A DNA stretch of 64,000 nt, taken from NCBI GenBank assembly GCA_964352985.1, contig CAYGUK010000002.1, positions 1-64,000 on the forward strand, written 5' to 3'. Made by a program: the position numbers and the translations under genes. Shown one piece after another: positions 19,201 to 26,727 of this stretch. The DNA is from CAYGUK01 sp964352985 (GTDB lineage Bacteria > Pseudomonadota > Gammaproteobacteria > JAHCLG01). The notes below the pieces were generated by a model. It was not told the DNA's origin. It saw only the letters and a program-made list of their open reading frames with translations, and did no database searches. Each line of letters opens with the position of its first letter. The stretch's first letter is position 1.

Positions 19201-19404
19201 CATATTGGAAATTGCTATGTTAATCGAAACATAATTGGTGCTGTCGTAGGCGTGCAACCTTTTGGTGGTGAAGGTTTATCTGGAACAGGACCTAAAGCAG
19301 GTGGTCCGCATTATTTATTAAGATTGTGTAGTGAGCGTACATTAACTATCGACACCACTGCACAGGGAGGAAATGCAACTTTGCTATCATTAACGGAAGA
19401 ATAA
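16270..19404 (+). CDS. putA: Bifunctional proline dehydrogenase / P5C dehydrogenase
   Basis: PutA oxidises proline to glutamate in two steps and passes electrons to ubiquinone. The FAD-dependent barrel spans about residues 180-480 (KLSALHPRYEF, DAEEATRLDLS, RLIKGAYWDSEIK, FATHNAYSL, YAPVGGYQDLLAYLVRRLLEN). The aldehyde dehydrogenase domain spans about 550-1030, with Glu803 in AETGGQN and the nucleophile Cys837 in GSAGQRCSA. At 1044 residues it is the short form: it lacks the N-terminal ribbon-helix-helix of E. coli PutA, so it should not repress its own gene. The K+ channel gene follows after one base. Confidence 0.97.
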   Translation: MILQDCPVLPNPLRQAMNKAYRMDENTCVNNLLEYAELSQRSLQHIETKAAKLVQGVRETRKRQGGLDAFLMEYDLSSEEGIALMCLAESLLRIPDKATINKLIIDKIGDGEWHEHKGQSDSLFVNWATWGLMLTGKILTKDKNGSQDKQHILRNLVKKSGLPAIRLAVNRMMKIMSQQFVMGQTIDDAVKRARDLEKNGYCYSYDMLGEAARTWADAERYYKAYEKAIAKLAKISQDKDEKQSPGISIKLSALHPRYEFTKSSQVVKELSIKILQLAKLAADANINLTIDAEEATRLDLSLDIFEIVFSDPSLKDWQGFGLAVQSYQKRAFYLIDWLIDLAKKHQKRIMVRLIKGAYWDSEIKHSQVMGFEGYPVFTRKGSTDVSFIACAKKIIANTKYIFPQFATHNAYSLSAVLEMVGDYRDFEFQCLHGMGRPLYDQIVGKNNLSIPCRIYAPVGGYQDLLAYLVRRLLENGANTSFVNRIVDEKTNINDLVQSPVEITKNIISKPHPHIPLPKNLYGDSRLNSYGLDLSDRLQCKKFKEEIEKFEKMNWHAMPLIVGQNLSTGERQSIYSPYNSQQLIGDVISGNIQQIPYAINNAKKAFPRWQSKNVEVRANCLLQAANLLEKNSAKFISLLIKEAGKTLNDCISEVREAVDFCRYYAMQAKKLQQKAIELPGPTGEFNALSLHGRGIFICISPWNFPLAIFLGQIVAALIVGNVVIAKPAEQTALIGFEAVKLLHEAGVPTDVLQFIPGQGEIIGQGLVESDAIAGVMFTGSTQAAKLINLCLAKRNGPIIPFIAETGGQNAMIVDSTALPEQLVVDVMQSAFGSAGQRCSALRVLYLQHEIANKVISMLQGAMALLTVDDPENLATDIGPVIDEDALKLLKQHIDESNVIYQTPIKNSLTGYFISPTLIELKNINELSREHFGPVLHIIRYHSEDLDKIIADINNTGYGLTFGIQSRITESCEYIYQRMHIGNCYVNRNIIGAVVGVQPFGGEGLSGTGPKAGGPHYLLRLCSERTLTIDTTAQGGNATLLSLTEE

Positions 19405-19405
19405 A

Positions 19406-20251
19406 ATGCCATCACTTCATTATTATATCGGCATGGCAGGGGTTGATGAGGGAGAATCTTTACGTACTCGTCAACTAGGTAAGCTATTTGCTTATTTTAA
19501 TATTCCGGTCGTTATTTGGTTGGCTTTGCAGTGGCATTTAGTGCTATTAGATTCGCTAACACATATTGAAATTTATATAGCGAATTTGTCAGTTTGGTTT
19601 TTCTTTTTTACTCAGTTTATGTTGTTATTAATCACTGTAAAAAATAAAGCGCTTTACATAAAACGTAATTGGCTATTTATGTTTATTATTGTTTTAGGTT
19701 TACCTTTTGTTTTTGATTATCAGCCTTTTGTAGATTATCTGCGCCATTATCGTTTAATTTTAGTTGTATTATTACTTTTACCTTGGATTGATGCTTGTCG
19801 TTATTCTTTATCGGATAATCGTTTAGGAACAACTTTAGTAACAGCGCTTATCATAATTATTTTATCGGGTATTTTAATTGCGGGTATCGATCCCAATATT
19901 CACACATTTTTAGATGGTATTTGGTGGGCTTGGGTTACAGTGAGTACGGTCGGGTATGGTGATGTCGTGCCGGTGAGTGGCATTGGACGAGTCTTTGCGG
20001 CATTTCTAATATTAATGGGATTAGCTTTATTTTCGGTGTTAACTGCTAACTTTTCAGCTTTCTTTTTGCAAAAAGAAGTGAAAAAAGTGAAACGAGAAAA
20101 TTTGTATATTCGTAAAATTCTAGAGGATTTGCAAAAAGTAAAAGAAGAAGAAGATGATATTTTAACCGTATTAAAAGATATTCGAACTAGACTCGCTCGC
20201 CTTGAAAAACGAGTCAAGTCCCTTGCTGAACCTAAAGAAGATAAAGAATAA
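19406..20251 (+). CDS. Ion channel, K+ selective (VIC-like)
   Basis: This inner-membrane protein of 281 residues has four to five hydrophobic helices, then a pore loop with the K+ selectivity filter TVGYGD (residues 181-186) and a final helix (FAAFLILMGLALFSVLTANFSA is the last, near 200-220). The C-terminal 60 residues are highly charged and form a coiled coil, probably for tetramer assembly. No nucleotide or RCK domain is visible. The start lies one base after the putA stop, so the two genes form an operon, which suggests a link between proline use and potassium or osmotic balance. Confidence 0.88.
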   Translation: MPSLHYYIGMAGVDEGESLRTRQLGKLFAYFNIPVVIWLALQWHLVLLDSLTHIEIYIANLSVWFFFFTQFMLLLITVKNKALYIKRNWLFMFIIVLGLPFVFDYQPFVDYLRHYRLILVVLLLLPWIDACRYSLSDNRLGTTLVTALIIIILSGILIAGIDPNIHTFLDGIWWAWVTVSTVGYGDVVPVSGIGRVFAAFLILMGLALFSVLTANFSAFFLQKEVKKVKRENLYIRKILEDLQKVKEEEDDILTVLKDIRTRLARLEKRVKSLAEPKEDKE

Positions 20252-20255
20252 TTAT

Positions 20256-20660
20256 TTATGCAGCTTCTTTTTCTATATTCTGATCATTTGCTGATGAAGG
20301 TTTATTTTTCGCATATAAAAAGCTTTTAAATTCTTTAAAATTGATGTTCTCTGCAAAATTAACAAGCCTATTTTCTAATTCGTCGGCAGTGATCTCGGGA
20401 TGTGCTTTCATCGTTTTGGTTTTAAAATCCATAACAAGATGAAGTTTTTTAACAATATCTTTTAAGGCTCTGTCGTTTTTTCCATGATCAGCAATAATTA
20501 GAAAAGATCCGACAATAACAATTGCACTTGCAATCACTGCAGGATCGATATGAAACAAAGGCATGGCGATATTTAAATGATCTAACATTAAAATTAACAC
20601 ACCACATAATGTAAACGCTAAACTTAATAATCGATAACGATACCCAGATTTCATCTTCAT
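20256..20660 (-). CDS. Small two-helix membrane protein
   Basis: Function unknown. The 134 residues have two N-terminal membrane helices (about 10-30 and 40-58) and a charged cytosolic tail. The segment DHGKNDRALKDIVKKLHLVMD faintly resembles the tail of the low-affinity iron permease-like family, in which a two-helix unit is followed by a KNDKAL-like motif; I treat this as a weak hint. It is convergent with the K+ channel gene. A 14-base direct repeat lies in its upstream region and could mark a regulator site. Confidence 0.6.
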   Translation of the reverse strand: MKMKSGYRYRLLSLAFTLCGVLILMLDHLNIAMPLFHIDPAVIASAIVIVGSFLIIADHGKNDRALKDIVKKLHLVMDFKTKTMKAHPEITADELENRLVNFAENINFKEFKSFLYAKNKPSSANDQNIEKEAA

Positions 20661-20685
20661 TTACCTCATACTTAAATCCAACGAG

Positions 20686-20749
20686 AGTATGCTTATTCTA
20701 AAAGTTGGATAATATCAGAACTAATGACAGTCAATAGTATGCTTATTCT
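20686..20749. repeat. 14-bp direct repeat pair
   Basis: AGTATGCTTATTCT occurs at 20686-20699 and again at 20736-20749, exactly 50 bases apart, upstream of the gene starting at 20660. The spacing is near five helix turns. It may be a regulator-binding pair or a trace of a local duplication. Confidence 0.7.
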
Positions 20750-20840
20750 TAAGTGTAGTTCATGAATGTGGCTCTTTCATCATTGATAGACAATTTGACA
20801 TCATTTTAAGATATTGATTAATAGTTAAATTTAAAAAAAA

Positions 20841-21215
20841 TTAATTGCCGTCAATCGCTCTAGAATGGCCATTTTCGTCAATTGCGACAAATGTGAAGGT
20901 GCCTTCAGTGACTTTGACTGAATTGGCTTGTTCAGGAGGGTGAGCCCAAGCCTCGATTTTAATTTTCATAGAGGTGCGGCCGACATGAATGAGCTTGCCG
21001 TAACAGGTTACTAAATCACCCACTTTTACTGGATGAATAAACGTCATTGCATTAATTGCTATAGTAACTGCTCGACCATTACATTTTTTCTTAGCAAGAA
21101 TGCCTGCACCTAAATCCATTTGAGAAACTAGCCATCCGCCAAATATATCACCATTAGCATTGGTGTCTCGGGGCATTGCTAGCGTTTGCATTACAATATC
21201 ACCATCAGGCGCCAT
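20841..21215 (-). CDS. yciA: Acyl-CoA thioesterase, YciA type
   Basis: A hot-dog fold thioesterase that hydrolyses acyl-CoA to free acid and CoA. The motif GDIFGGWLVSQMDLGAGILA includes the catalytic Asp, and TFIHPVKVGDLVTCYG follows, as in YciA. Its 124 residues are typical. A terminator stands between it and the upstream sodB gene, so it likely has its own promoter. Confidence 0.93.
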   Translation of the reverse strand: MAPDGDIVMQTLAMPRDTNANGDIFGGWLVSQMDLGAGILAKKKCNGRAVTIAINAMTFIHPVKVGDLVTCYGKLIHVGRTSMKIKIEAWAHPPEQANSVKVTEGTFTFVAIDENGHSRAIDGN

Positions 21216-21228
21216 ATTTTTTCTCCAT

Positions 21229-21256
21229 AAAAAAGCCAGGCTTATACCTGGCTTTT
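21229..21256 (-). terminator. Intrinsic terminator after sodB
   Basis: The 10-bp stem AAAAGCCAGG (21231-21240) with CCTGGCTTTT (21247-21256) is followed on the minus strand by a T-run. It ends sodB transcription before yciA. Confidence 0.85.
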
Positions 21257-21274
21257 ATGATACTGATTAAATCA

Positions 21275-21856
21275 TTAACCTTCAAAGTTTTTACTAACAA
21301 ATTCCCAGTTAACAATTTCCCAGAATGACTCGACATATTTTGGTCTTGCATTGCGATAATCGATGTAATAAGCATGTTCCCAAACATCACAAGTTAATAA
21401 TGCTTTCTTGTTTTCTGTCATGGGGGTGCCCGCATTTGCGGTACTAATTAGTTCAAGTCCACCGTCGTTATTTTTAACTAACCATGCCCAGCCCGAGCCA
21501 AATGTACTCACTGCAGTTTTAGTGAAGTCTTCTTTAAATTTTTCAAATGAACCAAAGGTATTATTAATATTGTCTAATAACGCGCCTTGTGGTTTACCTT
21601 TGCTGCTTGGTGATAAGCAGTGCCAGTAGAAAGTGTGATTCCATATTTGGGCAGCATTATTGAAAACACCCCCGGTTGCTTTCATAATGATTTCTTCTAG
21701 TGACAAGCCTTCGTAATTTGTGCTTGGAATTAAATTATTTAAATTATTAACGTAAGCAGCGTGATGCTTGCCGTAATGATATTCTAGTGTTTCTTTTGAG
21801 ATATGAGGTGCTAATGCATCCATATCATAAGGTAATTTGGGTAATTCAAACGGCAT
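21275..21856 (-). CDS. sodB: Superoxide dismutase [Fe]
   Basis: SodB disproportionates superoxide in the cytosol. The four metal ligands are visible: His in EYHYGKHH, His in QIWNHTFYWHCL, and Asp and His in DVWEHAYYIDYRN. The iron-type signature AGTP rather than a manganese-type pattern, and GSGWAWLVKN, support Fe. Length 193 equals that of E. coli SodB. The second ATG (21856, MPFELPKLPY) is the standard start; another ATG lies one codon upstream. It is divergent from grxD and belongs to the redox and iron block. Confidence 0.96.
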   Translation of the reverse strand: MPFELPKLPYDMDALAPHISKETLEYHYGKHHAAYVNNLNNLIPSTNYEGLSLEEIIMKATGGVFNNAAQIWNHTFYWHCLSPSSKGKPQGALLDNINNTFGSFEKFKEDFTKTAVSTFGSGWAWLVKNNDGGLELISTANAGTPMTENKKALLTCDVWEHAYYIDYRNARPKYVESFWEIVNWEFVSKNFEG

Positions 21857-22058
21857 CATTATTCTCCTATTGCTTCATATTGCGAAAACAGTAGAGTGTA
21901 GTAAGTCATCGTCAACTTCGCAAGGGATAATGACAAGATCTTTATTTCTTGCTAAACTAAAGTAAGTACGGTATAGCTTAAATTGAATGAAATAATTTCA
22001 ATTAAGTTTTATTAGAACTTTAATGTGTTGACAGCTTAACTTTGAAAAAGGGTAATGA

Positions 22059-22379
22059 ATGAATATTTTAGAAGAAATTAAAGATCAAATCGAAAGCAAT
22101 CCTATTATTCTTTACATGAAAGGAAGTCCGCAATTTCCGATGTGCGGTTTTTCTGCTCGTGCTGTTCAACTATTAAATTCATGTGGGAAAAAGTATGCTT
22201 ATATTGATATATTACAAAATCCTGAAATAAGACAAACTTTACCGCAATATGCTAATTGGCCGACTTTCCCACAATTATATATTCGAGGTGAATTGATTGG
22301 CGGCTCTGATATTATTGCTGAACTTCATGAGCAAGGTGAGTTGCAAAAACTGATTGAGAATTGTGTTGATCAGGATTGA
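22059..22379 (+). CDS. grxD: Monothiol glutaredoxin Grx4
   Basis: GrxD carries and delivers [2Fe-2S] clusters and works with BolA proteins. The CGFS active site lies at residues 29-32 within PQFPMCGFSARAV, followed by the glutathione-binding WPTFPQLYI and GGSDIIAEL motifs. Length 106 is typical. It stands in front of bacterioferritin on the other strand, as in Pseudomonas-type iron clusters. An iron-sulfur role fits the neighbourhood. Confidence 0.96.
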   Translation: MNILEEIKDQIESNPIILYMKGSPQFPMCGFSARAVQLLNSCGKKYAYIDILQNPEIRQTLPQYANWPTFPQLYIRGELIGGSDIIAELHEQGELQKLIENCVDQD

Positions 22380-22565
22380 AAAATTAAATTCTATATAAAT
22401 TTATCTTTCAGCGGCTCGTAATTACTATTTTTTGAATATCTTCTCTGGCGTGAGATTTTAAATTATTTTAGTTTTAACTCTGGGGAAAGATTATTACCTC
22501 TCTAGATATTATTAACCTGAACTGATTATTTGTGTGTGTTATTTAATATTTTAGATTTTTATGGA

Positions 22566-22605
22566 TTTGGGGAAAGCATACTTTTCCCCAAAGCGTTATT
22601 TTTTG
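22566..22605 (+). terminator. Possible intrinsic terminator
   Basis: TTTGGGGAAA (22566-22575) and TTTCCCCAAA (22583-22592) form a 10-bp stem followed by GCG and a T-rich run. It lies about 190 bases after grxD in a 280-base gap in which I see no other feature. Confidence 0.55.
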
Positions 22606-22656
22606 TAATTCTATATTTGGTGGATTAGTTCTGTACTCAGATGAATGAAAGTTATA

Positions 22657-23121
22657 TTAAATGTTTTTTTGTAAGTAAATTTCCAATCCAAGACGATTAA
22701 TTAAATCTTGCTGTGTTTCAAGCCAATCAACATGCTCCTCTTCACTAATTAAAATATTATTTAATAAATCTCTGGTTACAAAATCTTTTACAGACTCACA
22801 ATAAGCAATTGCTTCACGTAAATCAGGGATTGCTTCTAATTCGAGTTTTAAATCACACTCAATTATTTCTTGTGGATTTTCTCCAATATAAAGTTTTCCT
22901 AATTGTTGGAGGTTTGGTAAACCTTCAAGAAATAAAATCCTATCTACTAAATGATCAGCATGTTTCATTTCGTCAATAGATTCGTGATACTCATGGTCTG
23001 CAATTTTAGTGAGACCCCAATTTTTATACATGCGAGAGTGGAGGAAATATTGATTGATAGCGGTAAGTTCATTTTTGAGAATTTTATTTAAGTGTTCTAT
23101 TACTTTATTATCAATTTCCAT
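22657..23121 (-). CDS. bfr: Bacterioferritin
   Basis: Bfr forms a 24-mer shell that oxidises and stores iron. Counting from the ATG at 23121 gives the ferroxidase ligands in their usual places: Glu18, Glu51, His54, with later glutamates and the EEEHVDWLE motif. Met52, the haem ligand, is kept (IDEMKHAD), so this is a haem-binding form. The 154 residues match the family; an upstream in-frame ATG at 23148 is less likely. It follows bfd on the same strand, so Bfd can reduce the core and release iron. Confidence 0.96.
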   Translation of the reverse strand: MEIDNKVIEHLNKILKNELTAINQYFLHSRMYKNWGLTKIADHEYHESIDEMKHADHLVDRILFLEGLPNLQQLGKLYIGENPQEIIECDLKLELEAIPDLREAIAYCESVKDFVTRDLLNNILISEEEHVDWLETQQDLINRLGLEIYLQKNI

Positions 23122-23191
23122 GTCTACTCCAAAAGTTTTGTTAGGCAAGTGAGACGGCAGTATATCGTTAATGGAATAGATATTGAAATAG

Positions 23192-23383
23192 TTAGTCAGA
23201 TTTATTCATTTTGACTTGGGGTTGTTGTTGGTGATTGAGTAGGGCGCGAGCATGATTTTTACATTTGCCGCATTGTTTTGCGACACCCAACTCATTGCAC
23301 AATGCTTTCATCGTGCAACAGCCTTTTTCTATAGCTATTTTTATATGTTTATCAGTGACTTGTTTACAAATGCACACATACAT
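23192..23383 (-). CDS. bfd: Bacterioferritin-associated ferredoxin
   Basis: Bfd is a small [2Fe-2S] ferredoxin that passes electrons to bacterioferritin so that stored iron is released. The four cluster cysteines are at positions 4, 6, 38 and 41 (CIC and CGKC). At 63 residues it matches E. coli Bfd. It is upstream of bfr and has a Fur-like box 38 bases before its start, which fits induction in iron shortage. Confidence 0.95.
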   Translation of the reverse strand: MYVCICKQVTDKHIKIAIEKGCCTMKALCNELGVAKQCGKCKNHARALLNHQQQPQVKMNKSD

Positions 23384-23420
23384 GATTCAAGCATCCTTAG
23401 GGAATTATATTAAATATAAT

Positions 23421-23439
23421 GTAAATGAGAATTATTGTC
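23421..23439 (-). promoter_or_regulatory. Candidate Fur box before bfd
   Basis: GTAAATGAGAATTATTGTC matches 14 of the 19 bases of the classical Fur consensus by eye. It is placed upstream of bfd, a gene that is Fur-repressed in E. coli. Binding is inferred. Confidence 0.6.
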
Positions 23440-23547
23440 AAATGAGATTGAGTCTTAATATATTGAGTTAAGAGAAAGTTGACAGGCCTGTTGGCTTGGG
23501 TGAAACTTGGCGCCTTAATTCAACTAAGATAAATTTTGGAGTAGAAA

Positions 23548-24153
23548 ATGAGTGTATTAGTAGGTCGTAAAGCCCCCGATTTTTGTGTTTCTGCGGTTTT
23601 GGCAAATGGTGAAATTGTTGGAAATTTTCGTTTGAGTGAAGCTACCAAAGGAAAGTATGGATTAGTATTCTTTTATCCTCTCGATTTTACTTTTGTTTGT
23701 CCTTCAGAATTAATTGCCTTAAATCATCGCATGAATGAATTCAAAAATAGAAATGTTGAAGTTGTTGGTGTGTCGATTGATTCTCAATTCACTCATAACG
23801 CCTGGCGCAACACTGCTGAAAAAGATGGTGGTATTGGTAAATTGGAATATACATTGGCTGCTGATATCAATCATGGTATTTGTCGTTCTTATGGTGTTGA
23901 ACATCCTGAAGCAGGAGTAGCATTACGTGGTGCATTTATTATTGATAGAAATGGTTTAGTTAGATCTCAAATTGTGAATGATTTACCACTTGGTCGCAAC
24001 ATTGATGAAATTATTCGTATCGTTGATGCACTACAATTTTTTGAAGAACACGGTGAAGTTTGTCCTGCTGGCTGGAATAAAGGTGATAAAGGTATGAAAG
24101 CTTCTCCAGATGGTGTTGCAAGTTATTTAGCAGAAAATTCAGATAAACTTTAA
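23548..24153 (+). CDS. Typical 2-Cys peroxiredoxin (AhpC/TSA family)
   Basis: This peroxidase reduces hydrogen peroxide and organic peroxides. The peroxidatic Cys51 lies in FTFVCPSE and the resolving Cys172 in EVCPAGW, both intact. At 201 residues it is the usual length. No AhpF reductase is encoded next to it, so thioredoxin or another donor probably recycles it. It is divergent from bfd, as in the Pseudomonas bfrB-bfd-prx-rnt-pyrC cluster. A strong terminator follows. Confidence 0.94.
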   Translation: MSVLVGRKAPDFCVSAVLANGEIVGNFRLSEATKGKYGLVFFYPLDFTFVCPSELIALNHRMNEFKNRNVEVVGVSIDSQFTHNAWRNTAEKDGGIGKLEYTLAADINHGICRSYGVEHPEAGVALRGAFIIDRNGLVRSQIVNDLPLGRNIDEIIRIVDALQFFEEHGEVCPAGWNKGDKGMKASPDGVASYLAENSDKL

Positions 24154-24182
24154 TGAGTTTTGTTACCAATATAGTCATCGTG

Positions 24183-24214
24183 AAAACCATTCTTTACAAA
24201 TAAAGAATGGTTTT
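24183..24214 (+). terminator. Intrinsic terminator after peroxiredoxin gene
   Basis: A perfect 13-bp stem, AAAACCATTCTTT (24183-24195) with its complement (24202-24214), is followed by a T-rich stretch. Confidence 0.88.
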
Positions 24215-24732
24215 CTGTATTTTGTCTTTTTATTTTTTTTCAACATTAGCAAATTTTTTTTTAAAATTAATTGCATAATACCTGTTACACGATTAAACTC
24301 CACAGACTTTGTAAATAGTGAAAAATTTGTTTAATACGAAAATATTTTTCAGAAAAATGCACGATACTTGAAATTTAAAACGTATTTTTTTAAAAAAATT
24401 AATTATTTTTTTAAAAAAAAGAAATAAGCTATTTATTTTTATATAATTGTTTGGTATATAAAACAGACAAAGTGCGAAATAGTTTCTGATAGAGAGGGGG
24501 ACGCACGTAATTCAAAATCGTGTGTGTCTTTCACTTTCAGAAGAAGGGTTAAACCTAAAATAAAAAACATATTCCTTTGGGGGAAGTAATGTGCGTTTTT
24601 ATTTAGGTGAAACACTAAAGCCAGTTAAAAATTTTTTAAATGGTAATAGTGTTGTAAAGTATCAGCTGATGCTTTTCTTATGTGTTTTATTTAAGTTTCC
24701 CCTCTTCTAAGTAGTGAAGGAGATCTAAGAAC
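24215..24732 (+). promoter_or_regulatory. Long structured leader before the first LbtU gene
   Basis: This 500-base stretch holds no protein gene. It is very AT-rich to about 24480, with promoter-like TATA boxes near 24440-24460. It then has two hairpins: GACGCACG with CGTGTGTC (near 24500-24523), and a stem-loop at 24554-24607 of about 20 pairs with small bulges. The loop and upper stem of the latter hold CCTTTGGGGGAA followed by an ATG whose frame stops after five codons. The porin gene itself has GAAGGAGA at 24716. A regulatory leader RNA is a reasonable reading. Confidence 0.5.
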
Positions 24733-26037
24733 ATGAAGGTTAAAACGGTTGTAGCTTCAATGTTTGTGCTAGGCCTTTTAGGCGGAACCGCTATCGGTGC
24801 ACAACAACGGGGCGATATCGCAGGATTGCGTGCTCGTCTCAATGAAGGTAGTCATCAAGTTTATACAAAGGGTGGAAGTAACTGGTTTACACAACACGTT
24901 ACTGTTAATGGACAAATTCGAGTAGATGCTGGTATCAGTGATGAAACTCGTGCTGATCCTATTACAGGTCGTTTAGGTGTAAGTGGTATTTGGTTAAACC
25001 CAGCAATTTTTGTTGGTAATCCAGGTAACCGTTCTTCCAGTGATTTAAATTTACGTAATTCAAATATCTCTGTTGATATTCAACCAGCTAGCTGGGTCAA
25101 TGGTCATATCGAAATCGTTGCACAAAGTTCTAGAAGTGTTAACCAAGCTGTGTTAACGCTTGCAAATAGAATTAGTTTTGTTTCTTTAGACGAAGCTTAT
25201 GCAACTTTAGGTGAATTATCGCAATCACCATTTTTCTTTAGTGCTGGTCGCATGTATGTGCCTTTTGGTAACTACAAAGATCCGCATCCATTGACATATA
25301 GTTTACCTCAAGAGTTATCTGAAATTAACGCTGTTGCTGCTAACTTAGGTTACGTGCAACCTTGTGGTTTCTGGGGTAGTGTCTACGCATTCCGCGGTGA
25401 TTTACTCCGTGCGCCAACTTTAAATGGTGCAGGTTTTGTTACTAATAACCATGCAAACATCAACAATGGTGGTGTTGACGTAGGTTATGATTGGGGTGAT
25501 GGTTCAGGCCAAACAGGCTTTATGCTTGGTGGTAGCTGGGTATTTAACATGTTAGATGCTCGTGCAATTTATCCTCGTGTAACTATTAATAATGCTGCTG
25601 CATTCCAATATAACACTTCAGCTGGTGGTGTTGCATTACACGCCGATGGTTATTGGAATAACTTTGATGCTGATGTTACTTGGGTAACAGCAGTACGTCG
25701 TTTCAGTGTAATTGATGCAACGTTTAACGGTGTTGGTGCTAAACCAAGTTCATTAGGTGTTCATGTTGGTTACGGCTTCATGGCTATGGGTCACGAAAAC
25801 CGTGTATCAGCTGGTTATGAACAAACATCGCAATCTTTAGCATTCTTCTTACCTAAGCGTCGTTGGATTGCAGATTGGACTATGGGTCTTGCTAAGAACA
25901 CCAATCTTCAATTTGAATATACTCACGACCGCGATTATAGTGCTGGTTCAAACACAACTGTTCTTGGTGCTGTTATTCCTGGTAGTGGTAGAAATGCTAA
26001 TACTGGTAAAGTTAGACTTTCAGTTGGATTCTTATAA
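24733..26037 (+). CDS. LbtU-family siderophore porin (outer-membrane beta barrel)
   Basis: Outer-membrane barrel of 434 residues, similar to Legionella LbtU, which takes up legiobactin without TonB. A signal peptide (MKVKTVVASMFVLGLLGGTAIGA) is followed by alternating beta strands rich in Gly, Asn and aromatic residues. LbtU-like segments include FFSAGRMYVPFGNYKDPHPLTYSLPQ (compare the second copy's FSIGQMYLPFGRY), SLAFFLPKRRWI and the C-terminal strand ending in SVGFL. It lacks the N-terminal coiled coil of the second copy at 29211. It stands between the peroxiredoxin and rnt genes inside an iron and redox cluster. Confidence 0.85.
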   Translation: MKVKTVVASMFVLGLLGGTAIGAQQRGDIAGLRARLNEGSHQVYTKGGSNWFTQHVTVNGQIRVDAGISDETRADPITGRLGVSGIWLNPAIFVGNPGNRSSSDLNLRNSNISVDIQPASWVNGHIEIVAQSSRSVNQAVLTLANRISFVSLDEAYATLGELSQSPFFFSAGRMYVPFGNYKDPHPLTYSLPQELSEINAVAANLGYVQPCGFWGSVYAFRGDLLRAPTLNGAGFVTNNHANINNGGVDVGYDWGDGSGQTGFMLGGSWVFNMLDARAIYPRVTINNAAAFQYNTSAGGVALHADGYWNNFDADVTWVTAVRRFSVIDATFNGVGAKPSSLGVHVGYGFMAMGHENRVSAGYEQTSQSLAFFLPKRRWIADWTMGLAKNTNLQFEYTHDRDYSAGSNTTVLGAVIPGSGRNANTGKVRLSVGFL

Positions 26038-26054
26038 TCTAACTACCAAAGTTG

Positions 26055-26085
26055 AAAAAAACCCCGCAATAGCGGGGTTTTTTTT
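26055..26085. terminator. Bidirectional intrinsic terminator
   Basis: The stem CCCCGC/GCGGGG (26062-26067 with 26072-26077, loop AATA) is flanked by a seven-base A-run and an eight-base T-run between the convergent porin and rnt genes. Confidence 0.92.
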
Positions 26086-26115
26086 ATATATAAGATTATT
26101 TTTTAATAGCTACTT

Positions 26116-26727
26116 TCATCGATTTTTGTTTGCTTGTTCCCAATTATTTACAATCTTGCAAAATAATTCTGCCGTTCTTTTTGCATCGTAAATTGCACTA
26201 TGCGCTTTATCTCTATCAAAAGGAATATTAGCGGCATCTGCAGCTCTAGCTAAAACTGTTTGCCCGTAAGCGAGTGCGCTCAATGTTGCTGTATCGAAAG
26301 TTGTGAAAGCATGAAATGGATTTCTTTTTAAGTTATGCCGTTTAATTGCGGCGTTTATAAAAGATAAATCGAACCAAGCATTATGAGCAACAATAACAGC
26401 GCGTTGGCAATCGACTTTTTTAACGGCGTGTCTAACGGATTGAAAAATCTTTTGGAGTGCTAACTCTTCGTCAATAGCATAGCGAAAAGGATGATGTGGA
26501 TCGATACCAGTAAATTCTAGAGCATTTTTTTCTAAATTTGCACCTTCAAAAGGTTTAACATGATAGGCGTGGCATTGATCAGGATAAAGTAATCCTTTGT
26601 CATCCATGCTAATGATAACAAGTGCAATTTCTAGGATTGCGTCAGTTTCTGCATTAAAACCAGCGGTTTCAATGTCGATCACAACGGGCAAGTAGCCGCG
26701 AAAACGATTGGCAATTTTGTGAGTCAT
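26116..26727 (-). CDS. rnt: Ribonuclease T
   Basis: RNase T trims 3' ends of tRNA and other stable RNAs. The DEDD exonuclease residues are visible: Asp18 and Glu20 in VVIDIETAGF, Asp in VAHNAWFDLSFI, and the final His/Asp in AHSAIYDAKRTAEL. Length 203 is typical. The start follows the pyrC stop with no gap, so the two are co-transcribed. The pyrC-rnt pairing is conserved in Pseudomonas. Confidence 0.95.
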   Translation of the reverse strand: MTHKIANRFRGYLPVVIDIETAGFNAETDAILEIALVIISMDDKGLLYPDQCHAYHVKPFEGANLEKNALEFTGIDPHHPFRYAIDEELALQKIFQSVRHAVKKVDCQRAVIVAHNAWFDLSFINAAIKRHNLKRNPFHAFTTFDTATLSALAYGQTVLARAADAANIPFDRDKAHSAIYDAKRTAELFCKIVNNWEQANKNR

